Notes: generated from the sequence alone by a model not told the origin. DNA of 64,000 bases from Asterella californica (GCA_036924285.1 JAYKYS010000007.1:6324001-6388000), one strand, 5' to 3'. Positions 32,354-44,243 are shown, numbered from the stretch's first letter. Made by a program: numbers and translations.

Positions 32354-33330
32354 ATGTTTGTGAACATGATTCCGAAGGCACTAGATACTGCTAAGAAGAG
32401 AAGAATCAGTTTGAATATTTCTAACTATGATAAAATTGTCAATTATTTGAAAGATCTCGAGAACTTCACGTCTTTACATGGAGCGGGAAGAAAATCCAAG
32501 ATAGATGATGAAAGATGTTTGACGAGAGCAACTCCTTTCAACATCATGATGGCATAAATTTTAGGACTTGACGGGTTTCTTATAGTTACTGGTGACTAAA
32601 TGAAAAAGCGCATGGCTCGATACATTGGTATGTAATAAAAGATAAGAGAGCTCAAAGACAATATTGATGAAGATGTGATAAAAATAGAAATAACAAGTAT
32701 TATTTTAGAAAGAAAGTTGAATGTTCCTTGTCCTCATTTCCTTGTATCCGGAACCTCATTTCCTTGTATTCCTTGTATCCGGATGTAGAGCTTACATCAA
32801 TCCTCTTGCTATATCTTCATTGGGTTTAGACGATGATGAAGATGGATTGGACTACTCGTATCCAGTTACTCGTTTGGATGACGACAAACACATAGAAGAT
32901 TCGGAGTATGCTTGCCAACAATCTGAAGCAAATCAACCATCGGAGATTTCTTACGAGGATCTACACCATGATGTTCCATTGAATGAACCAACCTTGAAGG
33001 TGATTACAAAGATGAGGAAGATGTTAGAGACGGAGAAGGTCCAATGGAGCAAATAATGTCGATAGTGGAAGCTCTGAGTAAGGTCGGGAGACGAGACTGA
33101 CTTCTGAATAGTAGAGTGCATAATTTAGGAGAAGATTTTCAGTTCTTTCTGTATATGAGGAAAGCCTCAAAGAGAAATCAGAGTATAAGAATTTTTTTTG
33201 ATTATAGATTAGCTTCTTTAGATGAGAAAAGAAAGGCTAGAGAATCTTCTGAGAAACGTGAAGTAAAGAGACAGAAGATGAAGTTATACATAGAAATGAT
33301 AGAGCACGAAAGGATATAGATGAAATCAGA
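32354..33330 (+). pseudogene. Decayed coding region, family not identified
   Basis: Consecutive open pieces on one strand: KRRISLNISNYDKIVNYLKD (32354-32557), KIRELKDNIDEDVIKIEITS in another frame near 32640, an acidic piece (SLGLDDDEDGLDYSYPVTRL, 32721-33056), and a basic coiled-coil end (RKARESSEKREVKRQKMK, 33116-33319). The succession of collinear pieces broken by stops is what a dead gene looks like. A basic coiled-coil tail after an acidic region recalls plant Myb/SANT-like transposon-associated proteins, but I cannot confirm that. A small duplication ('cctcatttccttgtat', twice) lies at 32733-32770. Confidence 0.35.
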
Positions 33331-33554
33331 AATGCTTTTGATATCATAGACTCGGTGTAACCAAATAATTGATACTGAATACAGATTTGATAGAGTTTAC
33401 ACTCATGTAGTGACAGATTCATTGTGATGTGATGATTATGTAAGTGGTAGATAAAGTTTACACTCATGTGATGACTATATAAGTGGTATATCGTTGTTTT
33501 TCACAATCACATGTTTTTAAAACTTTGGTGAATTCTGAGTGTAGTGTTCAATTA

Positions 33555-33705
33555 ACTGAGAGAGGAAGAAGTCGAGAGAGAGGAGAAGAGGTCGAGAGGA
33601 GGAAGTCTTTGGGAAAGAGTGAGGGTCAAGGAGAGGAAAGGAGTGAGGAGAGAAGAAGAGAGTGAGAGGAGAAAGTGAAGAGAGGAGAAAGTAAGGTGGA
33701 GTGAG
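33555..33705 (+). repeat. Polypurine (GA-rich) tract
   Basis: About 150 bp almost entirely A and G ('gagaggaggaagtc', 'gaggagagaagaagag', 'gtgagaggagaaagtg'). It lies between a TATATAAG box near 33476 and the small RG-rich ORF, so it could be a 5' leader, or a triplex-prone tract. Confidence 0.7.
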
Positions 33706-33769
33706 AGCCGATTGTTGAATTGTAGACAAGATAGAAGATTTGATTCTGAGCGATCGATAAATTGATGTG

Positions 33770-33961
33770 ATGAAAACTAGAAGAGCCGACAGTGATCGAG
33801 GTAATGGAGCGAAAGGAGGAGCGAGAGGAGCTAGACCGTCAAGAGGTGGTCGTGGCGGAGTCAAGAGAGGAGCTCAGAGAACAAAAGGTCGAGCATCGAT
33901 GCATGTAAGTGGATTATACATTTTGAATTTTGATTTATTGTTGTTAGAAGGTGACCGATGA
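33770..33961 (+). CDS. Small RG-rich ORF with a possible intron
   Basis: ATG at 33770, then MKTRRADSDRGNGAKGGARG and ARPSRGGRGGVKRGAQRTKG, a run of Arg-Gly pairs like RGG boxes that bind RNA. The read-through frame is 63 codons. A canonical donor (GTAAGT) lies at 33904 and a pyrimidine-rich acceptor ('ctcgtgtttag') ends at 34024. Splicing would join RASMH to VKTMQ and stop at once. Upstream are a TATATAAG box and a GA-rich leader. It may be the first exon of a gene or the start of a gag. Speculative. Confidence 0.3.
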   Translation: MKTRRADSDRGNGAKGGARGARPSRGGRGGVKRGAQRTKGRASMHVSGLYILNFDLLLLEGDR

Positions 33962-34119
33962 TTGTATGAATGAATGTGTTGATGAGTGTTAGAATGAACG
34001 AATGTGCTGAATTTCTCGTGTTTAGGTTAAGACGATGCAGTAGTATCGTCTTAGAGTTCGGGTGACACACGTTAAGTCGCTCGCACTGACAAGCGACTCT
34101 ACGTGCATCATGTTATGTT

Positions 34120-34310
34120 TGCTTCACAATGGACAAAATACATCATTTTGTTCACTGTGAAGAGCGAAGCATCAGTTTCATGATGCACATTTGTACAGTG
34201 CAATATACATATTTTATAGCGGACGAAACATTGTGCATGAAATACAATATTTTGTGTACAGTGGACGAACGAAGTGTTTCACACACTATGAAGAGCAGAA
34301 CACTCGTTAG
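34120..34310. repeat. Cluster of imperfect hairpins
   Basis: 'cacaatggacaaaat' faces 'attttgttcactgtg' across a short loop at 34125-34165, and related words ('aatatacatatttta', 'aatacaatattttgtgtacagtgg', 'gtgaagagcgaagc'/'atgaagagcagaac') recur to about 34310. It looks like a decayed satellite or foldback. No coding meaning. Confidence 0.4.
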
Positions 34311-34794
34311 TCATTCGAGCATATGCAACATAAGTTTTCAATTCTTGTTTTTTTATCTCGAGAAGCAATGAGAAAAGAAGGTATCAAATGTCTAAGAGGT
34401 GAATATCTTGAGTCATTGAGCAAATACTGATGAGACTCAAAATAAGTATTCTTTGTATGTAAAAGTTCCCAAATGTCAGATCTTCGTAAAGAACTTAAAT
34501 CTTGATAACACCTTGGCGTACTTGAAAATATGTATGTGTTAAATATATGAAAATATGTAATCTCCGATAATCACATATCACTTGAACATTTATACTATAG
34601 TTATATTTTCTATCAAAATATGTTTCTCCATCATACCTAGGTCTTTGACTAAGAGGGAGTAAAATACCATCTTTCACTCCAACAAAACTTGAAAAATCTT
34701 TCTCAACAATATGAGCTCTCTTTGCTCGTTTGGGTCATTTCACTTGATTCTGTAACTTGGATTCTAACATTGTTATGCGAGGCTACTATATGTA

Positions 34795-36303
34795 GTGTCT
34801 CAAGATTTCTCCTTTAACCCATTTAGCATAAAAGATTACGTTTCTCAAAGAGATTTACACTAGTATCGCTGTCATAAGTTCTAAGATCTGTTCAAACACA
34901 CAAACATGAAGGATTTTTCTAGAAATCCCGTCTTCTCACAAAACAAAACGGCTTCCAAATCCTTCAGAAAGTGCCATGGACCCAAACAACAACTACTACC
35001 TAAAATATCACACAAATACCCATTGAGAAGTTCGGGAAGACACTTCTTGCTTCCAGGTCACGGCTTCCAGTCTTTCCACGACAGTCTTCCCGAAGCAATT
35101 CTCGGCTTCTGGGGGTTCAACTCGGCTTCTAACACCTCCAGAAGACTGCTTCTGCTTCGTAGATGTCAAATTATCAATATCTGTCATTAAATTTCCAACA
35201 GGATTAGATCAATCACATGGTATATGCCCCATGTAGCCTTCCCAGGCTTCTGTCTATGGAAGCGGTCTTCCTGCAGCACTACACAATAGAAGTCTCGGAA
35301 GCGCACTAGAAGAAGATGGGAAGATGAGGAAAGATGGGAAAGAAGATAAAATCCAAACAAGAAGAAACAAGATGAAAAAGAGAAATTAAGATTCCGACAG
35401 GCTTCTAGTCCGGATCCTGACTAACAAGCCATCCCTGCTTGTAGTAATTTGGGGAAGAAGACCATAAATCGGCTAACAGTTACACAATCTTCTACTCGAG
35501 GATGTCATCTTTTGCTGTGAAAAAAAGGCTTATTTCTTCTTCGGTCGTTGCTCCGACTACTCTGACGTCAAGGACCAATCTCCCTCATGTCAGTCCGTAC
35601 GTGGATCCGAACCTCCACTCGATGAGAAAAGCTTCGACTTTGCACAGCGTCTAACAATCACCGCCACTCAAGAAGAAGGCTTCTCCTGCACAATTGGTTG
35701 TGAATTCAAGGAAATCCACTGTCTAGAAGACACAGACAAAGCTTCTACAATCAAATCTGAAAATCAATTCCTCGAGAAGAAGGTACATTGACTTTGGGAA
35801 GCTCACTCCCTCCACTTCCTGTTCCTACCTCTCGACACACCAGCTTAGAAGCAGGACTAGACGATGATGCCGTTCTCTGTTCTAGGCTGTCCACTATTAT
35901 TATCTACATCTTTCGATTCACTACTGGGAGTGGAAGTACAGACCCCTCCTGTGTAATCCAACTCTGTTCGTATGTCTCTAGCAATGGGCGTAATGTGTTC
36001 TATGCGTGTTGTAAAATCCTATTCTGTGTTCGTCTTTATACATCTGTCTTGGAGCCGTAGGAGAGAGATCCCCTCCAATCTCCAACTTGCAGCCACGAGA
36101 GATGGGACACTGTAAGAAGACCACCACCTCACATGCATACGGTTCTCTTCTCAGTTTGGAAACTTACTCTCTACTCCTACCGTTGCCTATGTTGTCACAT
36201 GGACAGCCATCTAAAAATACAAGAGAGGTTGTCATTTCTTAAAATAGTAGATTTCGCTTCCTTCCAAAATTAGATAAATCAACTTATCTTTCTAACTTAC
36301 TAT
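34795..36303 (-). repeat. Inverted copy of the GAAGAC-repeat 3' region
   Basis: Collinear on the minus strand with 26238-27755 of the plus copy. It shares the 'tgttcaaacacacaaaca' arm near 34890, 'caagccatccctgcttgtagtaattt' near 35425 and 'cactccctccacttcctg' near 35805. It carries fewer exact GAAGAC words than the plus copy, consistent with decay. Confidence 0.7.
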
Positions 36304-36990
36304 CTACTCTTGATCTCCGAGTGCGTTCTCTACTGGATCCTCTCCTATCTGATCTCGTAAATCGGCTTCTAATAAGGTGGGAAGCCCTGCTGGTACCTCG
36401 GATGTGGCTGGGATGGCTTCCTCCTCGACATTCATGACTTGCTCTTCTGGTGCGACTTCAGAAGACTGAAGCGTCTTCTGAGAAGCTGAGTCCACTTGCG
36501 CTTCTTGACTCTTCTATGGCACCTGTTCGACATTGGGAGCTGGGGTGATCTCACAGTGGACAGATCAAATCACCTCCTCCACTTGAAACACCTGGGAAGA
36601 CACCTCTGCTTCTTGTCTTCTAGAAGATACCTTGTCTTCTAGGGCTTCTTCTACGATGTTCTCGGTTTCCAATGCTGTCACTACCAAGTGGACAATGAGG
36701 TCGAACTCCTCCTTGTCGAGATCCGTGCCAACTGCTGATCTTGGTGCCTGAGAAGACGGAACTACAGGTTGAGGAAAGATCGTAAAGCGTCTTCAAACCC
36801 TCAATCTGCCTATTCAGGTAGCGGAACATGCTCTCCTTGCAGTCCACTAACATCGCCTTGAAATCATCACCAACTCACGAGCCAAGGTAAGAAGCTTCCT
36901 ACCCGCAGTGAAGTTGAACTTCTTACGAAGTGCTTCCGCCATCTATGCCATAACTCCCTTCGCTCGGGCTTCTACTTCTTCTCGCTGCTT
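36304..36990 (-). pseudogene. C-terminal half of the GAAGAC-repeat ORF, inverted copy
   Basis: Pieces match the plus copy in order: MAEALRKKFNFTAG at about 36945-36900, CKESMFRYLNRQIEGLKTLY (36853-36620), then SQKTLQSSEVAPEE and SEVPAGLPTLLEAD to a stop at 36304. Frames break near 36790 and 36600. Conservation of the FRYL-RQIEG-KTLY block across copies marks it as the functional core. The coding match ends upstream near 36990, where it joins leader-type sequence, so the copy is a chimera with its middle deleted. Confidence 0.65.
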
Positions 36991-37400
36991 CTTCTTTGCT
37001 GTGGCATGCGCTTCCGATCTTCAATTCCGCCTCCAATGTGTCATCATGATCATGCTTCTGTTGTTAATCTCGAGCTGCGCTCCTCTGCTGTTGCAATCGA
37101 CCTTGCTATTGCATCAAAGCTTCTCTCGTTTCTTAATCGACCATCTAGTTCTGCTCTTCAAAATCCTCAAGGATTCCTTACTCTCTCAGCTCGAATGTGC
37201 TTCCTAGTTGACAAAAACGGCCTCATTCTCTCTCTTGCTTCAAATGTTACTTCGATTCTCTCAAGGTGCAAATCGATCCCTAATGCGCAGTCAATCTCTG
37301 ATGTGAGAAGCAGTAAGCGATTTTGTGCTAATGCGCTCTCAGCCCATTGTCGAGATGAGAGTCTTCTTGGGAAGGACGGAACCGTCTGGCTGTGGTATGA
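36991..37400 (-). repeat. Leader segment of the GAAGAC-rich repeat, inverted
   Basis: On the minus strand it matches 21000-21340 of unit 1: 'gcgcattagcacag/aaa', 'gagagtaaggaatcc', 'gatggtcgattaagaaacg' and 'aggtcgattgca'. The 152-codon plus-strand frame here is antisense to this repeat and is not a gene. Confidence 0.55.
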
Positions 37401-37459
37401 TCGTGAAGGTTGTGATACAACTACTCAAGGAAGCGCTGGGCTTCTGGCTGTTGTTGCTT

Positions 37460-38692
37460 GCTAAAGAGGTAGGCTTCAAGTCATGAGATGACACTATGAA
37501 CACTCATACATGTCGATTGGATCCTCTAGTATACTCAGAAAATGAAAATCAGGTTAAACTAGTAGTGATAAGATGAGACTGTGAACTTTAACGTTAAGAA
37601 TCAGAAACATACGATGGTTTAGGCTTCAGAACTTCTCCTATATGTAAATGAGGTCCTACTGAAGACACATACGCAATTTCAGCTTGAGATCAAATCAGAG
37701 CACCGAGATATGGACAGAAACGTTCTGAGTAGAGAAATTATGACAATTTCTGATACCCAGGCAGCTATTTCGACCTAGAACAGAGAATTGGCTCGATAAC
37801 TTTCGATGATTCTTACAGGATTTGAAGTTTACAGCCTGCTGAACACCCCTGTGAAATTTGACCTCCAGATTGTTCACAGTTCTCTAGATCTCGTTCTCTG
37901 AAGTTGCTGCTCTAGATTGAGAGTTTTTCAGACCCCCTCTGCTTCAGCGGTCGTCTTGAATTACTCACTCACTCAATTGACATGAAAATTTGTGGACAGT
38001 CGTAGCCATGCTGACAGTGAACGTGACCACGAAAGTTTGAAGTGATTTTCTCAATTCTGCTGCGATTGACACCGAAATCCCCAAAATCAACAACAATGTT
38101 GCAATTCTGGCACAATCCAAACTTCAATCTATCATAACTCCTTCTTTATTGCTCCAAATCGATCAAGAATTTGACTGATAACGACTGGCACGACGAGCCC
38201 TATCCTCTTGTGTTCTCAGATTTCAGAATGTCCTTCTCAATTGCTCGAACTTCTCTTTAGACCTCTACTTCGATATTTAGTATTACACTAAAGATAAATT
38301 GGACCAATGGGAGTTCATAGCTTCACTTCCCTGTCCTTTGGTGCCTCAAACCCGTGGTGACTTCATTTCACACATAGGCTACCACGTCAAGCCCCTAAAG
38401 TGCCAAAGTAAATCTTAAACTACTGCGAAGACATGTAAAACGACGCGTAATCCGAAAGATAACTAACCACGCTAGGAAGTATGCATGGACGACATGTAAG
38501 TGCAACCCATGAGCTTGAACTCTATCATCACGGTAAACAACCTACTAGGACTCAAAATATATAACATTCTCCAGAATCGACTTCTCTGAGGTCCTAACTT
38601 CGCTAAGAGAGACTAACTTCAAACAGAGAGGTGAATTATGGACAATGTGTGATGAGAGATGTGAATTGTGAAACAATTCACATCACGACAAC
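37460..38692 (-). repeat. LTR of a Ty3/gypsy element related to M
   Basis: Minus strand: begins TGTCGTGATGTGAATTG at about 38692, right after a polypurine tract (GTTTAGAGGGGGTCG). The left end is unclear because no matching TG...CA end is seen before the GAAGAC-repeat sequence at 37400-37460. It has no ORF and no sequence match to the other LTRs here beyond the start. Confidence 0.5.
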
Positions 38693-38835
38693 GACCCCCT
38701 CTAAACTTGCACATCCTCTGGCATGTGCCAACCTCTTCATTCTTTTGTCTGCTCTTCATCATCGTCACTCTCCTCCGTCTCAACCTCTTCAGTTGTCGGA
38801 GCGTAAATAGAGATTTATTGCCAGACATTGCTTAT
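38693..38835 (-). pseudogene. Pol C-terminal scrap before the LTR at 38692
   Basis: Minus strand reads LRSDN and then a Glu/Asp-rich tail ending just before 'tggcacatgccagaggatgtgcaagtttagaggggg'. That spacer closely matches the one in element M (7012-6970). Only about 140 bp of internal sequence remains; the rest of the element is gone. Confidence 0.45.
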
Positions 38836-39015
38836 TATCACAATCCTAAAAATTTTTCAAATGATATCCATTTTCTGATCAAACGTAAGGCAATCTGGTC
38901 CGCATACAGTCTTTACATGAAAAAAAACAAGGAAAAAGAGAAAAAAAAACATAGCGTTCCAAACACAAAACGTCAAGAAAATTCAAAATAGAGATGATAA
39001 AAAGAAAATGATGTA

Positions 39016-39583
39016 CTCTAATAAACATCGGGTGGGAATCCGGAGTAGTAACCACACCACCTAACACTCCTGTTAAGTACATCTTGAAGACTATTCCTAC
39101 TATTGCTCTTAGACGAGTAAATTGACATGTGATCACCTCTTGCTTGATCATACTAGTTCCTTGATCTTGCTTGTTGAGTGTAGCACGACCATGTCACTTG
39201 TACTTTGTAGAGATAAGTGTCGAGTAGATTAGCTTGGTTTGTCAATCTCCTCCATGATTTCTTTTCACCATCGTGTACCACGGTATGACTTCTCAAACCT
39301 CCAAAACATCCACTAAAATGTCGTAGATCCCAGTTAGTCCTTTAAAACTATCCCTTGACGTCCTCTAATAAACATCGAGTGGGAATCTGGAGTAAAAAAT
39401 CACACCACCTAACACTATTGTTAAGTACATCTTGAAGATTATTCTTACTATTGACCTTAGACGAGAAAACTAACACACAAAACTGACGTATGATCAAGTT
39501 GCTTGATCATACTAGTTCCGTGATCTTGCTTGTCGAGTGTAGCACGACTGTGTCACTTCTACTGTGTAGAGACAAGTGACGAG
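39016..39583. repeat. Two direct repeats of about 210-220 bp
   Basis: 39016-39224 and 39363-39583 share 'ataaacatcg', 'tgggaatc', 'cacaccacctaacact', 'ttaagtacatcttgaaga' and 'tgcttgatcatactagttcc', offset by 347 bp. Non-coding; could be terminal repeats of a small element around 139 bp of unique DNA, or a tandem duplication. Confidence 0.8.
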
Positions 39584-39599
39584 AGTAAGGACTCCACAA

Positions 39600-40600
39600 C
39601 GGCGGCTCAAGAGACAGAAGGACAGACTCCAAGTTCTTGCACTACAAGAAACAAAATCTGACAATCAGCATTGGAAAGTAAGATCTGCTCCATAAGGTCA
39701 AAATCTTTTGTGTTAACATATTATACAATGTCAGGGTGATGGAATATGCATGCTCTATTAACTTCCAAGTTCGGAAGAGTGAAAATATGCACAAATGATT
39801 AAATTTATTGCTTAACCCTTCCATCTAAAAGGATTAGGTAATAAATGTATCCTGTCACTGAATAATTAAATGAGTTCAGTTGGACCACACTTATATTTTG
39901 AAAGACACCTCTGGACTCTCCACTTATGAGTTATGTCATTTGAGCATGCACTTATGTTTAGCTTAATTCTCTTCTTGGTTGACGAGTGTCTGAATATAAA
40001 GACGCAGCGGAAAGCAAGTAGGGACTTTCAGAGTAAGCATGGACACATCTCTGTTATAGATATCTAAACTGAAAGCAGGTTAGGAAGAGCAAGTACAGTC
40101 ACATATCTTGTTTAGAATATCTGAATTAAGATTAATTTGTTTGGTTCTTTTCCAGTTCATTTTCTGGAAACAAAGAAATATCATAAAAACTAGTCCATTC
40201 CAAGTTAATTATATGAAGATTAACTATTTCTTCTCATCCCAAGCAATGTATCTACCAATAACTATATCAGATTATTTTCCTTACTCTATGCTTGTTTTTT
40301 CTGTCTTCATGTCAAAACCACAAGTTGTATGCATATTAACTTCTGCAATCAGCATTGTTAACAACCAACAATCATTAACTTGTGGGAAACTTTTGCTCCT
40401 TTAATGATATAGGCACTTCTTATAACAACACAGCTCATGGCGAAAGATTTGCAACATGGGTAGGTTAATCCTCAGTCCAAACAGTCTTCTAGACATTTTC
40501 TCCCCTCTCTTGTTTAGCTTGCAGCTTGGTAGCTCCTTGCTATGCCTCTTCGCCATGGCCTAGCGTTCCTTCTTGCATGGAGAGTTTCTCCTCGCGGCCT
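39600..40600. other. AT-rich non-coding DNA with dispersed motifs
   Basis: 'catgcatgctctattaactt' near 39748 and 'aacttttgctcctttaatgatat' near 40387 are separate here but joined at 42270-42320. The second site may therefore be an internally deleted copy of a small non-coding repeat spanning this stretch. No gene seen. Confidence 0.4.
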
Positions 40601-40603
40601 TCC

Positions 40604-40891
40604 TTACTGTAATATCAGAGTCTCTCTCCCCTCCTCCTTTGCTAGCTCATAGTCTTCCTGCTCACTTGGTTTTGGACCTTTGGTTGTTGCTGTACCAGAG
40701 CTGCCTCCCCTCTCCCCTTGTGGAATTGGTACATATCTTGAAGGTGGATTGACTAGGAAACTTTCAAGTCGACATCGCTTTACCGTGCCTATAGTTGTTT
40801 TGAGTGTAATGATACTAGCATGCATATGAATTAGCTCTCGGAGCTCAGAGATTCTGATTACGGGGAGAGATTCTTGTGGCTTTCGTTTCAT
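40604..40891 (-). CDS. 95-codon ORF of unknown nature
   Basis: MKRKPQESLPVIRISELREL to EDYELAKEEGRETLILQ. Hydrophilic, no signal peptide, no domain recognised. It ends in an acidic/basic tail. Flanked by AT-rich repeat DNA on both sides. Could be a retroelement scrap or chance. Confidence 0.2.
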   Translation of the reverse strand: MKRKPQESLPVIRISELRELIHMHASIITLKTTIGTVKRCRLESFLVNPPSRYVPIPQGERGGSSGTATTKGPKPSEQEDYELAKEEGRETLILQ

Positions 40892-41174
40892 GGTGTTTCT
40901 CTTCTCCAGTGTTGTTTTCGTGACTTCCTATCCCCTTGCATATTCCAAGGTTTCATTTATTACCTTACCCTATGTTGGGAAGGGTTAGGTAATATTTGAA
41001 CCTTTCATTAAATCTGTCCGCGTGGTGATCAGTAATTTCGTGTATTTACTTTGGGGAATGCTTCTACCCGCGTTCCCTTTGTAGTTTATGTCCGAGTCTT
41101 TCTCGCGTTTCTAGGTTTAGCTAACCGTTAATATTTATAAAATAGTTTGACTATTTTATTAACTGGATATATAG

Positions 41175-41206
41175 AATTTTTATTATTTATTATTTATTAT
41201 TTATTT
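41175..41206. repeat. AT-rich microsatellite (TTATTTA units)
   Basis: Four imperfect 7-bp units ('ttattatttattatttattatttattt' region). The flanks from 40900 to 42600 show no gene; a short GA run lies at 41339-41350. Confidence 0.7.
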
Positions 41207-42409
41207 GATAAAAGCAAGAGCAAATGTTCCCAGAAGTGGATCTTTCATCCACATTTGGATTATTAGAATTTGACTATCTTCTTCTGAATTTATGTGAACT
41301 TCCATGTGCCCTTCTCAGTATTGTAAATGAGAGGTGAGAGAGAGAGAGATTATTCCTTATTGCAAATAATTCTTGTTGAGTTTGAAAGAATTCTCCTCCG
41401 TTACACCTGTGGTTGTAACCCTTTATTGTCGATATTTTGAGACCTCCTAAAATACGATAAGTCTCTCGGTCATTATGTGAGTGGGTGGTCATAAGTTTGA
41501 CAGCCTAGAAACCATAAAAATTGTAATGGCCGTGGTGGTAAACATTTACGATCGATGTTTGAGACTTCCTAATAGTTTGTCGATTCTAAAATATAAATAA
41601 ATCCTTCGGTCAACATTAGTAGCTTTCCTTTCTCTGGTATTTAGTCACGTGTTTTGGGACCGAACGAGTTCATTCAGAAATCATACATACAAAACATAAC
41701 TCTTAGAAAAACTTTAAAATCCTATCCACGAGGAACTTCTACGAACAGATTAATTTCAAAATACTTTTCCCTTCAGTTTAGTAAGAACTGAAAAACTCAC
41801 ATATGCGATGGTCAAATTCATTGCCTAATCTAGGCTTTTGAAAAACATCTAATCGACAAAAAACTATGTACCTTAGTGAATATCTGTAGCTAATAGCCAA
41901 TCAACGGAAATGTATAGCACGAGACGATAGTCACTGGTATGGAAATGTAATACATCAATTTTATTTTAGTATTTGATGTTAAGGAAAAAATGAATAATGT
42001 TCAATGATTAGAAGTATGTTATGAAATCATAAAAACCTGTTTCAATTTGCTCTAGGTAAGTTTTTCTTTCTTGCGTCACACTCCTTCACAATAACACTGT
42101 GCATTAGTTATTGGCAACAAAGAAAACTAGATTTTTTATCACTATACACACTAGAGTGGTTATTCACTAAATCACATGGGTCCAAGTCTAAGGACTACAA
42201 AATTTTAAACCTATGAACAGGTTCTACTGTTTATATATAGAGAAATAAAGAAGCAAACAATAATAACGGAACATGCATGCTCTATTAACTTCTGGAAAAC
42301 TTTTGCTCATTTAATGATATCAAAAAACATATAAGCGTTAAAAAATTTCATATACCAAATAGATAAAAATAATCTAATTCTAAAAATAATCTAATTTAAA
42401 ATATGAACT

Positions 42410-42485
42410 AACACAAGATTTTTAATAAATATCAACTGTTAGTCCATGCTTAGAAACACAGAGAAACCTGAATATAAACCATAAA
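42410..42485 (-). repeat. Inverted copy of the 16140-16300 repeat
   Basis: On the minus strand 'ggtttatattcag', 'tgtgtttctaagcatg' and 'ctaacagttgatattta' match 16219-16290. It identifies a small dispersed repeat family. Confidence 0.45.
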
Positions 42486-42622
42486 GCATGAGTACACAGA
42501 CCATAAAGCATGCATACACATACTATAAAACATGAGTATACACACGTGCTGCTAAAGGTAAAAGTCTTTGGAACCTGAAGTTGTTTATATATTAATTCAG
42601 AATGAATTTAATTTATGACCTA

Positions 42623-42684
42623 ACCCCTGCATATTTACCTCCTCCATCTTTCGATGGGGGAGGTAAATATGAATATGCACGGGT
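42623..42684. repeat. Near-perfect 26-bp foldback with 4-nt loop
   Basis: The left arm (42623-42648) pairs with the right arm (42653-42684) over about 26 bp across a TTTC loop, with one G-T pair, one mismatch and a 6-nt bulge. It is far more stable than chance would give in this AT-rich region. Confidence 0.8.
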
Positions 42685-42699
42685 GCCTCAACTTGTTAA

Positions 42700-43980
42700 G
42701 GAGAAGAACAACAAAAATGGCCTCAAGCGTCAGAAGTGACACAGAATGAACGGAAGCTGTAAAATGTTACAACCCGCAGAAAATGGTAGTAAGGTGGGAA
42801 AATAGAAGTGGAGTGAATAAATTCTTAGATGAGTGGAACTGTTGTAGTAAGTAAAGTGAGGGGGCGGCTGCAATACAAGGAACATTCGAGCATAGGAGAA
42901 GAGAGCCAATGCAGTCATCTAGAACCTACCATGACCTAAACCGTAATCAATTCCACTCTCACATCATTATTGATGTCCAGTTTGGTGAAGTAAGAACCAA
43001 AGAGATAGGAACTAATCATTTTGTTTTATCATACCCCTTGTAGGTTTGTTGTGCTTGATCACACCCCGGACTAGCTACTAAAAATAAAACCAGTCATTTT
43101 CACATGTCCATCATCATTTCACCTACTTCCGATTGTGATTATATACGTCTGTCATTCAAATTATTTCAAACAATAGAATAAACATCAAACGCAATAAAGT
43201 AAACATCAAACGATATATACTCTGATGTGTGCAATACTCTTATCATTAACATGGCAAAATAGAAGGTTTTACAATCAATAGCAAGTTAAGAGGTGTTATC
43301 AAACAACACATCGTTAATAGAAGTATGATCATACACAATAATCTAAACCGTTAGTGACCGTATTAGTAAGACAAAAATAAGTTTCGTTTAGGACCCATCC
43401 GACATCCTTCCCTAGAAAGAACGATATCTTTTCTTGGGCTGAAGTGTTATCCACGTGTGAAGCATGGCGTGGATGCACTCGATTCTCGGTAGGTTCCTGT
43501 TAACAATGGGACTTGTGTCTCATGTAATCCGAAGTCGTACCCAAAACCTCGTTAAGTATACGGTAAAGATTTTGCCACATTACCCTAGTCAGTTTGGCGA
43601 TTGGACCTGTGCCATGTTCATGTACACTGGCCATGTTCACAAGCAATGGTGGCCGTGGAAGCACAGTAAGATCTACTGAGGTTATGATGTGAGGTTCTAG
43701 CCAGTGAGTGCTGAGAGTGTGTTGACGTAGATTTTCGCATCTTGCTTGTGAAGTTGCAAGCGTCTCTGCAGAAGTGCGAGGAAATAAGCTGTCACACCCA
43801 TGTCAACGGTGAAGTCGGTGGAATACACCTGCAGCAAAAGCCATGCCGACAACAAACTATGGAGCCTCGATAATCTGCCACCATAGTATCGAGAAAATAT
43901 GAGAGGAACATGAAAGCATCCATCACGCCTCCGAGAAGAAACAATATACACGCATTTCGCTTGCAGAAAACTAAGTAGTG
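42700..43980. other. Non-coding DNA, no supported gene
   Basis: Short frames (for example 43464-43679 and 43697-44011) show no domain, codon pattern or relatives. The part next to 43985 is the 3' flank of the EXORDIUM gene. Confidence 0.5.
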
Positions 43981-43984
43981 AGAT

Positions 43985-43990
43985 TTTATT
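43985..43990 (-). terminator. Polyadenylation signal of the EXORDIUM-like gene
   Basis: AATAAA on the minus strand, 254 bp beyond the stop codon at 44244, a normal distance for a plant 3' UTR. Confidence 0.5.
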
Positions 43991-44243
43991 TTGGGTCTGC
44001 TTGCCCTTCAAACCAATCCGTCATGCATCAACCGCTCGAACGACTTCAGGCCATTCCTGAGCACGATGATGTTCACCTGCTGTCTTCTTCTGCTCTGTTT
44101 TCGACACTGTTGCAGAGTGATGTGAAAAGGAAAAAAAATAAGTTCCCCAGTAATGACCAACAGAGCTCATATTCAGTTGCAAAGGCGCGGCGAATCCTAA
44201 CTTTCTTCGATTATTGTACAAGCAAACAAACTCGTAATGGTAT

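Noticed and set aside
37006..37464. 152-codon plus-strand ORF
   Set aside because: It is antisense to the inverted GAAGAC-repeat leader (matches 21000-21340) and has no independent support.
42623..42684. MicroRNA precursor
   Set aside because: The arms are too short and the loop too small for a typical plant precursor; kept only as a hairpin.
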